The notes under the pieces were generated by a model, which worked only from the letters and a program-made list of their open reading frames with translations, did not search any database and had not been told where the DNA came from. The translations under genes were made by a program, and so were the position numbers. 64,000 nt of DNA from Kiloniellaceae bacterium (GTDB lineage: Bacteria; Pseudomonadota; Alphaproteobacteria; Kiloniellales; Kiloniellaceae), in assembly GCA_021776195.1 (NCBI GenBank), contig JAJFGK010000030.1, positions 27,285 through 91,284 of the forward strand. Reading direction: 5' to 3'. The stretch's first letter is position 1. Each line of letters starts with the position of its first letter. This document shows positions 32,241-40,540 of this stretch, in pieces.

Positions 32241-33944
32241 TCACTCGACCCGGCCATAGGCGGCCATCGCTGCCTCGGGGGTTACATAGCCCTCGCTGAT
32301 ATCCCGGGCGATGGCGGCGCCGGGACGCTCGTCTGGCGGGCCGTAGCCACCGCCGCCCGCTGTATAGAGCGTCAGGACGTCGCCCTTTTGCAGGTCGAAC
32401 TGCCCCTTGCTGGGGAGTTGTGTGACCGCGCCGTCGCGCAGGATCTCGCAGCGCGTACGGGCGCCGTCGCCGCCGCCGAAGAGACCGAAGGGCGCCAGCT
32501 TCACCCGGTCGGTGTAGCAGGCGAAGTTGGTGTCGTCCTTCAGCACCAGGAAACGCCGGAACAGCCCCAGGCCGCCGCGGCTGCGGCCATGCCCGCAGGA
32601 ATCCGGTATCAGCCCATAGCCGATGACCCGGAAATGATCGAAATCCATGTCCACCGTCTCGACCGGGACGTTGGTGCAGTTCGACAGGGCGGAATCGACC
32701 GCATCGCAGCCATCGATCCGCGGCGAGCCGCCGAAGCCGCCGCCGAATATCTCCAGGTAGACCTTGTAGCGGCTGCCCGCCAGGTGCGACAGCGCCATGG
32801 AGTGGGTGCTGTCGTTGCCGCCGGCGATGACCTTGTCCGGCGCCACCTGGGCCAGGGCCTTGATGACCGCATCGAAGCAGCGGTAGGCCGACAGCATGCG
32901 GGCGCGCACCGGCGCGGGATAGGTCGGATTGACCAGCGTGCCCTCGGGCGCGCTGACCTCGGTCACCCGTTTGACGCCCTCGTTGAAGGGGATGTCGGCG
33001 CTGGTCAGGCTGGCCTTGACCGCCGCCAGGGTGGCGGAAATGGTCGAGGCCCAGGGGCAGTTGAGATTGCGCCGGACCTGGGGGCAGGTGCCGGCGAAAT
33101 CCACCGCGATGGAATCGCCCTTCACCGTGACCTTGGCCTTCACCACCAGGGGCTCGTCGCTGAGGCCGTCGTCGTCGATGGCGTCCTCGCCGAAGTACTC
33201 GCCGTCGGGAAGATCGGCCAGGGCGGCGCGGAACCGGCGCTCGGAATAGGCCATCAGATCGTGCATCGAGCGGCAGACCTTGGCCGGCCCATACTTGCGG
33301 CAGAGCTGGCCGACCCGTTCCATGCCGATCGCGTTGGCGGCGAACTGGGCATAGAAATCGCCGATGGTCTGATCCGGCACGCGGATGTTGGCGGCGACGA
33401 AGCGCTCCAGCGGCCCGCCCGACCAGTCGCGCTTCAGGTTGTAGACCGAGGGCGGAAAGATCAGCCCCTCGGCGTGCACGTCACTGGCGTCGGGCGTCAT
33501 CCCCGGATTGCCGCCGCCCAAGTCGAGGTGGTGCGAGACGGTGCCGGCGAAGCCGACCAGCTCGCCCTCCCAGAAGATCGGCGTGAAGATGAAGACGTCC
33601 TGCAGGTGCTGGCCGCCGCCATAGGGGTCGTTGTTGATGTAGAAGTCCCCCTCCCCCAGGGTCTCGGGCGGGAAGAGCTCGGCACAGGCCCGGAAGGTGT
33701 CGGACATGGGGCCCAACTGCATGGGGATCAGCTCGGCCTGGGCGACCACGTTGCCGTAGCGGTCGAACAGCCCCGCCGAGGCGTCTTGCGCCTCGCGCAC
33801 GATGTTGGAATAGGACGAGCGGACCAGCTTGACGCCCATCTCGCGGGCGCCGGCCAATAGAGACTGGCTGATCACCGCATACTCGACCGGGTCGAGCGCC
33901 GCCTCGCTAAACGTCGTATCTAGGGGTTCGTTGCTGTCGGGCAT
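32241..33944 (-). CDS. Hydantoinase B/oxoprolinase family protein
   Basis: This 567-residue protein is the B subunit of the ATP-dependent hydantoinase/oxoprolinase family (N-methylhydantoinase, acetone/acetophenone carboxylase-like). Typical segments are DPVEYAVISQSLLAGAREMGV, IREAQDASAGLFD, YINNDPYGGGQHLQD and GGGDGARTRCEI. The subunit works with HyuA, whose stop is three bases upstream of this start, to hydrolyse or carboxylate a cyclic imide or ketone using ATP. It lies in the catabolic block, with the M24/DddP-like gene on the far side of hyuA. Confidence 0.9.
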   Translation of the reverse strand: MPDSNEPLDTTFSEAALDPVEYAVISQSLLAGAREMGVKLVRSSYSNIVREAQDASAGLFDRYGNVVAQAELIPMQLGPMSDTFRACAELFPPETLGEGDFYINNDPYGGGQHLQDVFIFTPIFWEGELVGFAGTVSHHLDLGGGNPGMTPDASDVHAEGLIFPPSVYNLKRDWSGGPLERFVAANIRVPDQTIGDFYAQFAANAIGMERVGQLCRKYGPAKVCRSMHDLMAYSERRFRAALADLPDGEYFGEDAIDDDGLSDEPLVVKAKVTVKGDSIAVDFAGTCPQVRRNLNCPWASTISATLAAVKASLTSADIPFNEGVKRVTEVSAPEGTLVNPTYPAPVRARMLSAYRCFDAVIKALAQVAPDKVIAGGNDSTHSMALSHLAGSRYKVYLEIFGGGFGGSPRIDGCDAVDSALSNCTNVPVETVDMDFDHFRVIGYGLIPDSCGHGRSRGGLGLFRRFLVLKDDTNFACYTDRVKLAPFGLFGGGDGARTRCEILRDGAVTQLPSKGQFDLQKGDVLTLYTAGGGGYGPPDERPGAAIARDISEGYVTPEAAMAAYGRVE

Positions 33945-33947
33945 GGT

Positions 33948-35963
33948 TCAGCCTCGGGTCATGATCGTGTTGTCGGACTGATCGCGCAGGGCGGACCAGC
34001 CTTCCGGCAGATAGAGCGTGGAGGTCGGGTCCTCGAGCAGGGCCGGACCGGACAACGGCTCGCCGGGCCGCAACCGGCCACGGCCGGTCAATCTGCCCTT
34101 CTGCCAGGCCCGGTCGCAGTAGAGGTCGATCTCCCGGTCGGCGACGGCCCCTTCGTCTGTCTCGGTCAGGACCGGCTGGTCGCGCAGGGGAAGCGTCGCC
34201 CCCAACCTGAAGGAGACGAACTCGACCGGCTTGGCGGTCTCGCCGCCGAAAAAGAAGACCCGGTGATGCTCGTCGCTGAAACGGCGGCGGACATCGTCGG
34301 CCGACAGTTCGGCGATCTCGTCGCTGGCGAAGCTCACCGGCACCTCGAAGGCCTGGCCGACAAAGCGCATATCGGCGATGAGATCGAATGTCAGGTCACC
34401 CGCCAGCCCGAACGCCCGGCTGCGCGCGACCGCCGCCTCGCACATGGTGGCGAAGACCTCGCGCAGCAGGTCGCCGGCCTTGTCGTCGACCGTGGCCCGG
34501 CGAGTCAGGCTGGAGAACTGCACGACGTCGCTGGCGATCAGACCGAAGGCCGAGACCACGCCGGCGTTGGGCGGCACCGCGACCCGGGTCATGCCGAGTT
34601 CCTTCGCGACGGAGGCGGCGTGGAGCGGACCGGCCCCGCCGTAGGGGACCAGCACGTAGTCGCGCGGATCCAGCCCCCGCTCGGTGGAGATCAACTGGAT
34701 CGCCCGCACCACGTTGGCGTCGGCGAGTTGAATGGCGCTATCCGCCGCGTCCTCGAGGCTCATGGCAAAAGCCTCGGCGATGGGCTGCAGGGCATCGCGG
34801 GACCGTTCGGGATAGATCGTCATGCGGCCGCCCAGGAAGGCCTCGGCGCGCACCGTCTGACGGACCACATGGGCGTCGGTCAGGGTCGCCTGCACCCCGC
34901 CGCGGCCGTAGCAGGCCGGTCCGGGATCGGCGCCGGCCGACTGCGGACCGACCCGCAACATGCCGCCGTCGTCGACCCAGACAATCGAGCCGCCGCCGGC
35001 GCCGATGGTGTTGATGTCGATCACCGGGATGCGCACCGGCAGGCCGTCGATGCTGTACTCCTGGGTCAGGTGGCTCTTGCCGCCGGTGACGATACTGACG
35101 TCGGTCGAGGTCCCGCCCATGTCCAGGGTGATGAGGTTGTCGAAGCCGGAGCGCCCGGCCTGACGGGCCGCGCCCATGACCCCCGCCGCCGGACCCGACA
35201 GCAGCGCGTTGACCGCGTTGCCGCGCATGGCCGCGGCCGGCAGGCGCCCGCCGTTCGACTGCATCACGGAAAAGCGCCCGGTAAAGCCGTTGGCTGTGAG
35301 GCGCGCGGCGAAGCGGTCGATGTAGCGGTCCACCACCGGCTGCACATAGGCCGAAAGGCTGGTCGTCGAGGCCCGCTCGTACTCGCGAAACTCGCGGGTC
35401 ACGGCCGAGGAGATCGTGATGTGAAGGTCCGGCAGGCGCGCGGCCAGATAGTCGCGCAGCGCGACTTCATGGGCCGGGTTGACGTAGGCGTTCAAGAGGC
35501 AGACCGCCAGGGACTCGTAGCCGCCGGCCTCGAGACGGGGCACCAGATCGCGCCCGACCTCGGCCAGATCGAGCGGCGCCTCGACCGAGCCATCGGCCAG
35601 GATCCGCTCGGCGACCTCGAAGCTGGCGGCGCGGTCGACCACGGGCTTGGGCTTCACGTAGTCGAGGTCGTAGATGCGGCTGCGGCCATGGCGCTGCAAC
35701 AGCAGGATATCGCGAAAACCCGCGGTGGTGACAAAGGCCGTGGCGAAACCCTTGCGCTCCAGGACCGCGTTGGTCGCCACCGTCGAGCCATGGGCGAGGT
35801 CTTCGATGTCCGCCAGCGCGATGCCGCTGGCGATCAAGGCGTTGAAGGCCCCCTCGTCGGGATTCCTGGGCACGCTGGGCACCTTGGTCACCTGGATGCC
35901 ATCCTTGCCGATGGCCACCAGATCCGTAAAGGTCCCGCCGACTTCCACTCCCACACGCATCAC
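33948..35963 (-). CDS. Hydantoinase A/oxoprolinase family protein
   Basis: This 671-residue ATPase-fold protein is the A subunit paired with the downstream hydantoinase B gene (stop and start three bases apart). The start MMRVGVEVGGTFTDLVAI has the phosphate-binding GGTFTD motif of the actin-like family, followed by EDLAHGSTVATNAVLERKG, the AYVQPVVDRYIDR region, the DMGGTSTDVSIV motif and GGAGPLHAA. Members activate N-methylhydantoin, 5-oxoproline, ketones or similar compounds by phosphorylation. Together with the M20 carbamoyl hydrolase at 4540-5823 it could form a hydantoin-to-amino-acid route, but the two are 27 kb apart. Confidence 0.9.
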   Translation of the reverse strand: MMRVGVEVGGTFTDLVAIGKDGIQVTKVPSVPRNPDEGAFNALIASGIALADIEDLAHGSTVATNAVLERKGFATAFVTTAGFRDILLLQRHGRSRIYDLDYVKPKPVVDRAASFEVAERILADGSVEAPLDLAEVGRDLVPRLEAGGYESLAVCLLNAYVNPAHEVALRDYLAARLPDLHITISSAVTREFREYERASTTSLSAYVQPVVDRYIDRFAARLTANGFTGRFSVMQSNGGRLPAAAMRGNAVNALLSGPAAGVMGAARQAGRSGFDNLITLDMGGTSTDVSIVTGGKSHLTQEYSIDGLPVRIPVIDINTIGAGGGSIVWVDDGGMLRVGPQSAGADPGPACYGRGGVQATLTDAHVVRQTVRAEAFLGGRMTIYPERSRDALQPIAEAFAMSLEDAADSAIQLADANVVRAIQLISTERGLDPRDYVLVPYGGAGPLHAASVAKELGMTRVAVPPNAGVVSAFGLIASDVVQFSSLTRRATVDDKAGDLLREVFATMCEAAVARSRAFGLAGDLTFDLIADMRFVGQAFEVPVSFASDEIAELSADDVRRRFSDEHHRVFFFGGETAKPVEFVSFRLGATLPLRDQPVLTETDEGAVADREIDLYCDRAWQKGRLTGRGRLRPGEPLSGPALLEDPTSTLYLPEGWSALRDQSDNTIMTRG

Positions 35964-36235
35964 CGGCCCGCCGCTCCCCGCGTTTTGTAAGACCGGCCAT
36001 CATGGCGCGAAAGCAAAGGGCAAGACCAGGGGGAAATCCGACCTGGACCGCTCTGCGCCATCGGGCCAACGAGGGCCGCCCTGGAGGGCGCGGCAGATTG
36101 GGATTGGACTCCTTGGCCCATTTTGGCGAATAGGGGGCCTGATCTATCCCTTTTCTAACGCGAGACAGGCATAGCCTGCTTTCGTACTGACCGACTAAAC
36201 TCGAGGCGCTGGATCGATGCCGTGGGAAGATTTCA

Positions 36236-37471
36236 ATGACTGACCCGATGAACCTCGGGATCGCGCCCGATGACTGGAGCCAGCTGTCACGGCACCGCGA
36301 TATGCCGGCGATCGATGGCGATCGCATGGGGCGATATCGCTTGGCACGGGTCCGCCGGCAGTTGAAGGAAGCAGGGGCGGCCTTGGGCATTTTCGTGAGC
36401 CCGGTCAGCATTCGCTATGCGGTGGACTATCGCGGCTATGCGCTGTTCCAATCTCATATTCCCAGCAGCTATCTGTTCGTGCCGGTCGAAGGACCGGTCG
36501 TCATGCACGGCATCTTTGGCGAACCGCCGGCCCTGGTCGACTCCGTGCGTCCGGCCAGGGCAATCTCCTATTTCAACGGCGGGCCCGAGATGGCGGATCG
36601 CGCGCGCTTGCTGGCCAAGGACGTTCGGGAGTTCCTCCGCGAGATCGGGACGGACAACCGGCGGGTCGCGGTCGAGTACGTCAATCCCAGCGCCACCCGT
36701 GCGCTGCTGGATCTGGGTCTCGACGTGGTCGACGCCGCGGGCCTGGTCGAGGAAGCCCGAATGATCAAGTCGGAAGACGAGATCGACTGCATTCGCTGGG
36801 CCATCGCGGTCGCGGATCTGGGAATTGAAAAGATGAAGGAAGCCGCGCGGCCGGGTGTGAGCGAACTGCAGCTATGGGGTCTGTTGAACTACACGAACCT
36901 GGCCAACAACGGGGACTGGCATGACGGACGAATGCTGGCGTCCGGCGACCGCATAAACCCCTGGTTCCAGGAGGCGTCGCCGCGAAAGCTGGAGGCGGGC
37001 GATCTGGTCGGCTTCGATACGGACATGGTCGGGCCCTTCGGCTACTGCGCCGACGTCTCGCGCACCTTCTTCTGCGGCCCCGGGCGGCCGACCAACCGGC
37101 AAAAGGCGCTCTATCGCCATGCGCTGGCGGAAATCGAGCACAATCTTTCACTGGTGCGCGACGGCGTCACGCTCGAGGCCTTCGGCTATCAAGCCTTCGT
37201 TCAGCCCGAAGCCTTTCACAAGAACCAGTACGTTTGCATCTTTCATGGCGTCGGCATGTGCGACGAGGCGCCGAAGCTCTACTACCCCACCGACCGCGCC
37301 GAAAAATGCTACCCGGGCGTCCTCCGCGAAAACATGGTGATCTGCCTGGAAAGCTACGTCGGCGCGGTCGGCGAGCGGGACGGCGTCAAGTTGGAACAGC
37401 AGGTCCGGGTGACCAAGGATGGCTACGAACTGCTCTCGACCTATCCGCTCGAGGCCGATCTGCTCGACTGA
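36236..37471 (+). CDS. DddP-like M24 family enzyme (candidate DMSP lyase or related)
   Basis: This 411-residue M24-fold protein resembles DddP, the marine dimethylsulfoniopropionate lyase. The six metal ligands known for DddP (Asp295, Asp297, Asp307, His371, Glu406, Glu421) align to Asp261, Asp263, Asp273, His337, Glu372 and Glu387 with identical spacing, a constant offset of 34. Tyr332 and Asp343 occupy the positions of the proposed base region Tyr366/Asp377 (QYVCIFHGVGMCDEAP). LASGDRINPWFQEASPR is also DddP-like. The N-terminal domain starts at ATG 36236. Neighbours are hydantoinase genes, a GlxA-like regulator and a Rieske oxygenase. DddP-like proteins of other function exist, so lyase activity is an inference. 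Confidence 0.78.
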   Translation: MTDPMNLGIAPDDWSQLSRHRDMPAIDGDRMGRYRLARVRRQLKEAGAALGIFVSPVSIRYAVDYRGYALFQSHIPSSYLFVPVEGPVVMHGIFGEPPALVDSVRPARAISYFNGGPEMADRARLLAKDVREFLREIGTDNRRVAVEYVNPSATRALLDLGLDVVDAAGLVEEARMIKSEDEIDCIRWAIAVADLGIEKMKEAARPGVSELQLWGLLNYTNLANNGDWHDGRMLASGDRINPWFQEASPRKLEAGDLVGFDTDMVGPFGYCADVSRTFFCGPGRPTNRQKALYRHALAEIEHNLSLVRDGVTLEAFGYQAFVQPEAFHKNQYVCIFHGVGMCDEAPKLYYPTDRAEKCYPGVLRENMVICLESYVGAVGERDGVKLEQQVRVTKDGYELLSTYPLEADLLD

Positions 37472-37515
37472 CAGCATCGGTGCAGATCCGGTCCAGGGTC
37501 TGTTGACAAGGGACG

Positions 37516-37617
37516 GTCATCCCGGCGGACCTGAGATCAGGCCTCGGCCCGAGATTCCGGATACCTCCCTTCGACCGCCAAATCGAAGATTTGGGCCGAA
37601 GCGGGTTCCGGAATGAC
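37516..37617. repeat. REP/MITE-like intergenic element with terminal inverted repeats
   Basis: The ends gtcatcccgg (37516-37525) and ccggaatgac (37608-37617) are inverted repeats with one mismatch. Inside is a 7-bp hairpin ccaaatc-gaa-gatttgg. It lies between two convergent genes. Its gtcatt-type ends resemble the start of the hairpins at 4361-4441, which suggests related dispersed elements. Confidence 0.6.
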
Positions 37618-37646
37618 ACCCCCTGGGTCCAAATTGTCGACAGCCC

Positions 37647-38705
37647 CTAATAACCAACGTCCGTGCCGAGGTCCCGGCTGCCCGAACGTTCCTTGACCGG
37701 CGTGCAGCCGAACTGACGGCGATAGTCCTTGCCGAAGTGGGACGGGGATTGGTAGCCGCAGGCCACGGCGATCTCGGAAACCGGCAGAGCGGTCTGGGTC
37801 AAGAGCAGATTGGCGCGCCGCAACCGCAGGAAACGATAGTGCCGCATCACGGATGTGCCGATGTGCAGATTGAAAAGACGTTCCAGCTGTCGTTTCGAGA
37901 GAGCGACTTCCCTGGCCAGGGCGGCCAGATCGAACGGCGTTTCGATGTTGGCTTCCATCACCCCGATCGCGGCGAGAAGCTTGGGGTGGCTGGAGCGCAA
38001 ACGGACGGAGGCCGGCATTCGTTGATCGTCGACGGCACGCCGGATTTGCGAGAGGTTGAACTGCTGCGACACGGCCCCGGCCAGGGCATGGCCGAGCCTT
38101 GTGCCGATCAGATGAAGCATGAGATCGATGCAGGCCGTGGCCCCGGCGCAGGTGATGCGGTCGCGGTCGATCTCGAAGAGGTTCGTGGAGGTCTCCAGCG
38201 CCGGGTACTGCTCGCGAAAGCTGGCCAGGCTTTCCCAGTGGATGGTGCACCTGTGGCCATCGAGCAGGCCGGCGCGGGCGAGGATGAAGCTCGCCGTGCT
38301 GATCGCGCCGACCTTGGCGCCATGGCGCGCCTGCTTGCGGAGCCAGGCATAGGCGCGCTTGTCATCGAACTTGCCGACCTGGATCCCGGCACAGACGAAG
38401 GCGTAATCCGGGGAGCCGGCCGCCGAAAGAGCCGCGTCGACCACGATTTGGCTGCCGGAACTGGCGGCGACCGGCCCGCCGTCGACCGAGAGAAGACACC
38501 ATTCATAGAGGCTTCGCCCGAGCAGCCTGTTGACCTGGCGCAGGGGCTCCAGGAAGGACGCGAAGGTCATCAGCGAAAAACCCGGAATCAATAGTAACGC
38601 AAACGTCTCCGTCCGCCCGTCCGGCGAGGAGGGTCGGTTCGCTGCCCTGGACGGTGCCGCACCCGGGCCCGTCGCGCTGTCGCTTGCTTGATGCTTCGTT
38701 CGCAT
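37647..38705 (-). CDS. GlxA-family transcriptional regulator (DJ-1/PfpI-like domain plus AraC DNA-binding domain)
   Basis: This 352-residue regulator has an N-terminal amidase-like DJ-1/PfpI domain (about 30-200; FALLLIPGFSLMTFASFLEPL, YAFVCAGIQVGKF) and a C-terminal AraC helix-turn-helix pair (LAALAREVALSKRQLERLFNLHIG and LPVSEIAVACGYQSPSHFGKDYRRQFGCTP). GlxA-type proteins control carnitine, glycine betaine or dimethylglycine catabolism in pseudomonads (CdhR, GbdR). It is divergent from the Rieske gene across 122 bases, so it probably activates that gene run. Its inducer is unknown. Confidence 0.88.
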   Translation of the reverse strand: MRTKHQASDSATGPGAAPSRAANRPSSPDGRTETFALLLIPGFSLMTFASFLEPLRQVNRLLGRSLYEWCLLSVDGGPVAASSGSQIVVDAALSAAGSPDYAFVCAGIQVGKFDDKRAYAWLRKQARHGAKVGAISTASFILARAGLLDGHRCTIHWESLASFREQYPALETSTNLFEIDRDRITCAGATACIDLMLHLIGTRLGHALAGAVSQQFNLSQIRRAVDDQRMPASVRLRSSHPKLLAAIGVMEANIETPFDLAALAREVALSKRQLERLFNLHIGTSVMRHYRFLRLRRANLLLTQTALPVSEIAVACGYQSPSHFGKDYRRQFGCTPVKERSGSRDLGTDVGY

Positions 38706-38827
38706 GAACTCGCGGGATCCTGGCCCGAAATGACGATTCCATGGCTATTTCATACCAAAAGAGCCCAAATGCGAACTGTAAAATTTGAGCCCGATCACAC
38801 TGACCACACCCAGCGAGTACCGTCCCA

Positions 38828-39994
38828 ATGTCTCTGACCGACCAGGAATACAGTTCGGTTACCCAAACGATCGACGTGGCGCTCGGCCTGCCGAACCGCG
38901 CCTATACCGAAGACTCATTTTTGAAAGACGAGTACCGGAAAGTGTTCGGGCGCGGTTGGATCGGGATCGCGTTCGAGAGCGATGTCGCCCAAGCCGGCGA
39001 TATGTTTCCCGTCTACGCGGCGGGCCAACCCCTCCTCCTGGTTCGCGGCCACGACAATCGGATCCGCGTCTTTCACAACGTTTGCCGGCATCGCGGCGCC
39101 AAGCTCCTGGACAAACCCTGCACGAAGAAACATCTCATCGTTTGCCCCTATCACGCCTGGAGCTACACCCTGGAGGGGACCTTGAAGGCGACGCCCCATT
39201 TCAGTGGGCCGGACAGTCATGACCACCCGACCCTCGAGGCGGGAACGCAAAACCTCGTCGAGGTCCGCAGCGGGGTCTGGAATCACGTCGTGATGGTCAA
39301 CCTTTCCGGCGATGCCGTTGCCTTGAAGGACTGGACCGCGCGCCTGGATGCACGCTGGGCCCCCTTCGACATCGAGAACATGACACCCGGCGGGGATATG
39401 ACCTTCGAGTTCAACGCTAACTGGAAGCTGGTGCTGGAGAACTTCCTCGAGAGCTACCACCTGCCCAGCGTCCATCCGGTGCTGAACTCCTACTCTCCCC
39501 TGCAAGATCACGTGCTCGTGGTGGACCAGCTCTTCATGGGGCAACTCAGCCTCAACTACCGGCCAAGCGATGACGGCAACGCCCTGCCCCGGTTCTCGAA
39601 CCTGCCCGAAGAAAGGCAGACCACCGGGGAATACCTGCTCTTGTTCCCGACCCTGATGGTCTCTGTGACGCCCGACCATTTCCGCGTGACAATCGTGACG
39701 CCGCTATCCGCGACGGCCACACACCAACGCTGGCAGTTCTATTTTGTCGGCGCGGAGAGCCAGCAGGCGCGGTTCAAGGATGCGCGCGACGCGGTCGTGA
39801 GCCGGGTGGCGGCCTACACCGAGGAAGACGTCGAAATCCTGGAAAGACTGCAGGCGGGCCGCCAATCGAGCGGCTACGACGGCGGTCGCTTCTCGCCTTT
39901 CCATGAAACCACGACCCATCAGTTTCAAAAGCTCGTGGCGGGATCGCTGAACGGCGGGCTTCAAATCGAAAGCGCCGGCCAGATAGAAAAATGA
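38828..39994 (+). CDS. Rieske non-heme iron oxygenase, alpha subunit, quaternary-amine type
   Basis: This 388-residue protein has a Rieske centre at Cys86, His88, Cys106 and His109 (NVCRHRG...VCPYHAWSY) and a mononuclear iron site with Glu208-x2-His211-x4-His216 (NFLESYHLPSVH). The bridging residue is Glu rather than the usual Asp, as in carnitine oxygenase CntA and related quaternary-amine oxygenases. Members demethylate or cleave onium compounds such as carnitine, glycine betaine or stachydrine. A GlxA-type regulator is divergent. No ferredoxin reductase is adjacent; the partner must be elsewhere. Cytoplasmic. Confidence 0.85.
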   Translation: MSLTDQEYSSVTQTIDVALGLPNRAYTEDSFLKDEYRKVFGRGWIGIAFESDVAQAGDMFPVYAAGQPLLLVRGHDNRIRVFHNVCRHRGAKLLDKPCTKKHLIVCPYHAWSYTLEGTLKATPHFSGPDSHDHPTLEAGTQNLVEVRSGVWNHVVMVNLSGDAVALKDWTARLDARWAPFDIENMTPGGDMTFEFNANWKLVLENFLESYHLPSVHPVLNSYSPLQDHVLVVDQLFMGQLSLNYRPSDDGNALPRFSNLPEERQTTGEYLLLFPTLMVSVTPDHFRVTIVTPLSATATHQRWQFYFVGAESQQARFKDARDAVVSRVAAYTEEDVEILERLQAGRQSSGYDGGRFSPFHETTTHQFQKLVAGSLNGGLQIESAGQIEK

Positions 39995-40029
39995 GATCGC
40001 TAGAGTAGGCGAGGAAAAGAGGGACTACC

Positions 40030-40416
40030 ATGGCTTCAGAATTGTTCGAAAAGGGCCTGGCAACGCGCAAGGCCGTCCTTGGCGACCGCTTTGTCGAGGA
40101 CAGCTTTGCCAATGCCAGCGATTTTTCCCGGCCGCTCCAGGATCTGGTGACCGAGTTCTGCTTCGGTGCGGTGTGGGGCCGCGAGGGCCTTTCGAAGCGC
40201 GACCGCAGCCTGCTCAACATCGCCCTGCTGGCCGCCGCCGGGCGCGCCCATGCGCTGCATCACCATGTCCAGGCCGCGATCACCAATGGCGCCACCCGGG
40301 AAGAAATCCGCGAGACCCTGGTTCACGTGATCCCCTATGCCGGCTTCCCCGCGGCTTTCGACGCCTTCGAGGTGGCCGAGGGCGCACTGGACGAGACCGC
40401 GCCGGACTCGACCTAG
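40030..40416 (+). CDS. Carboxymuconolactone decarboxylase-family protein
   Basis: This 128-residue AhpD-like helical protein has the CMD signature RDRSLLNIALLAAAGRAHALHHHVQAAITNGATREEIRETLVHVIPYAGFPAAFDAF. There is no CxxC pair, so it is of the decarboxylase rather than peroxiredoxin-reductase type. True PcaC decarboxylates 4-carboxymuconolactone, but many members have other or unknown roles. It lies 35 bases after the Rieske gene with an agaggga ribosome site, so it is probably co-transcribed. Confidence 0.85.
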   Translation: MASELFEKGLATRKAVLGDRFVEDSFANASDFSRPLQDLVTEFCFGAVWGREGLSKRDRSLLNIALLAAAGRAHALHHHVQAAITNGATREEIRETLVHVIPYAGFPAAFDAFEVAEGALDETAPDST

Positions 40417-40540
40417 CGCTCTTCGCGGGCGCAGGGAGCAAATTGAATGAGGCCGGCCGTAAGATGAGCGGCGACAAGGCTGCGCGACGGCGCTACTGTT
40501 TTGGCTCTGTTGGGGGAGTTATTGGAGGGAACGCGCGGCC

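Noticed and set aside
36236..37471. Calling this gene dddP outright
   Set aside because: The ligand spacing supports the family, but DddP-like proteins with other activities are known and the substrate pocket was not compared residue by residue, so no symbol is given.
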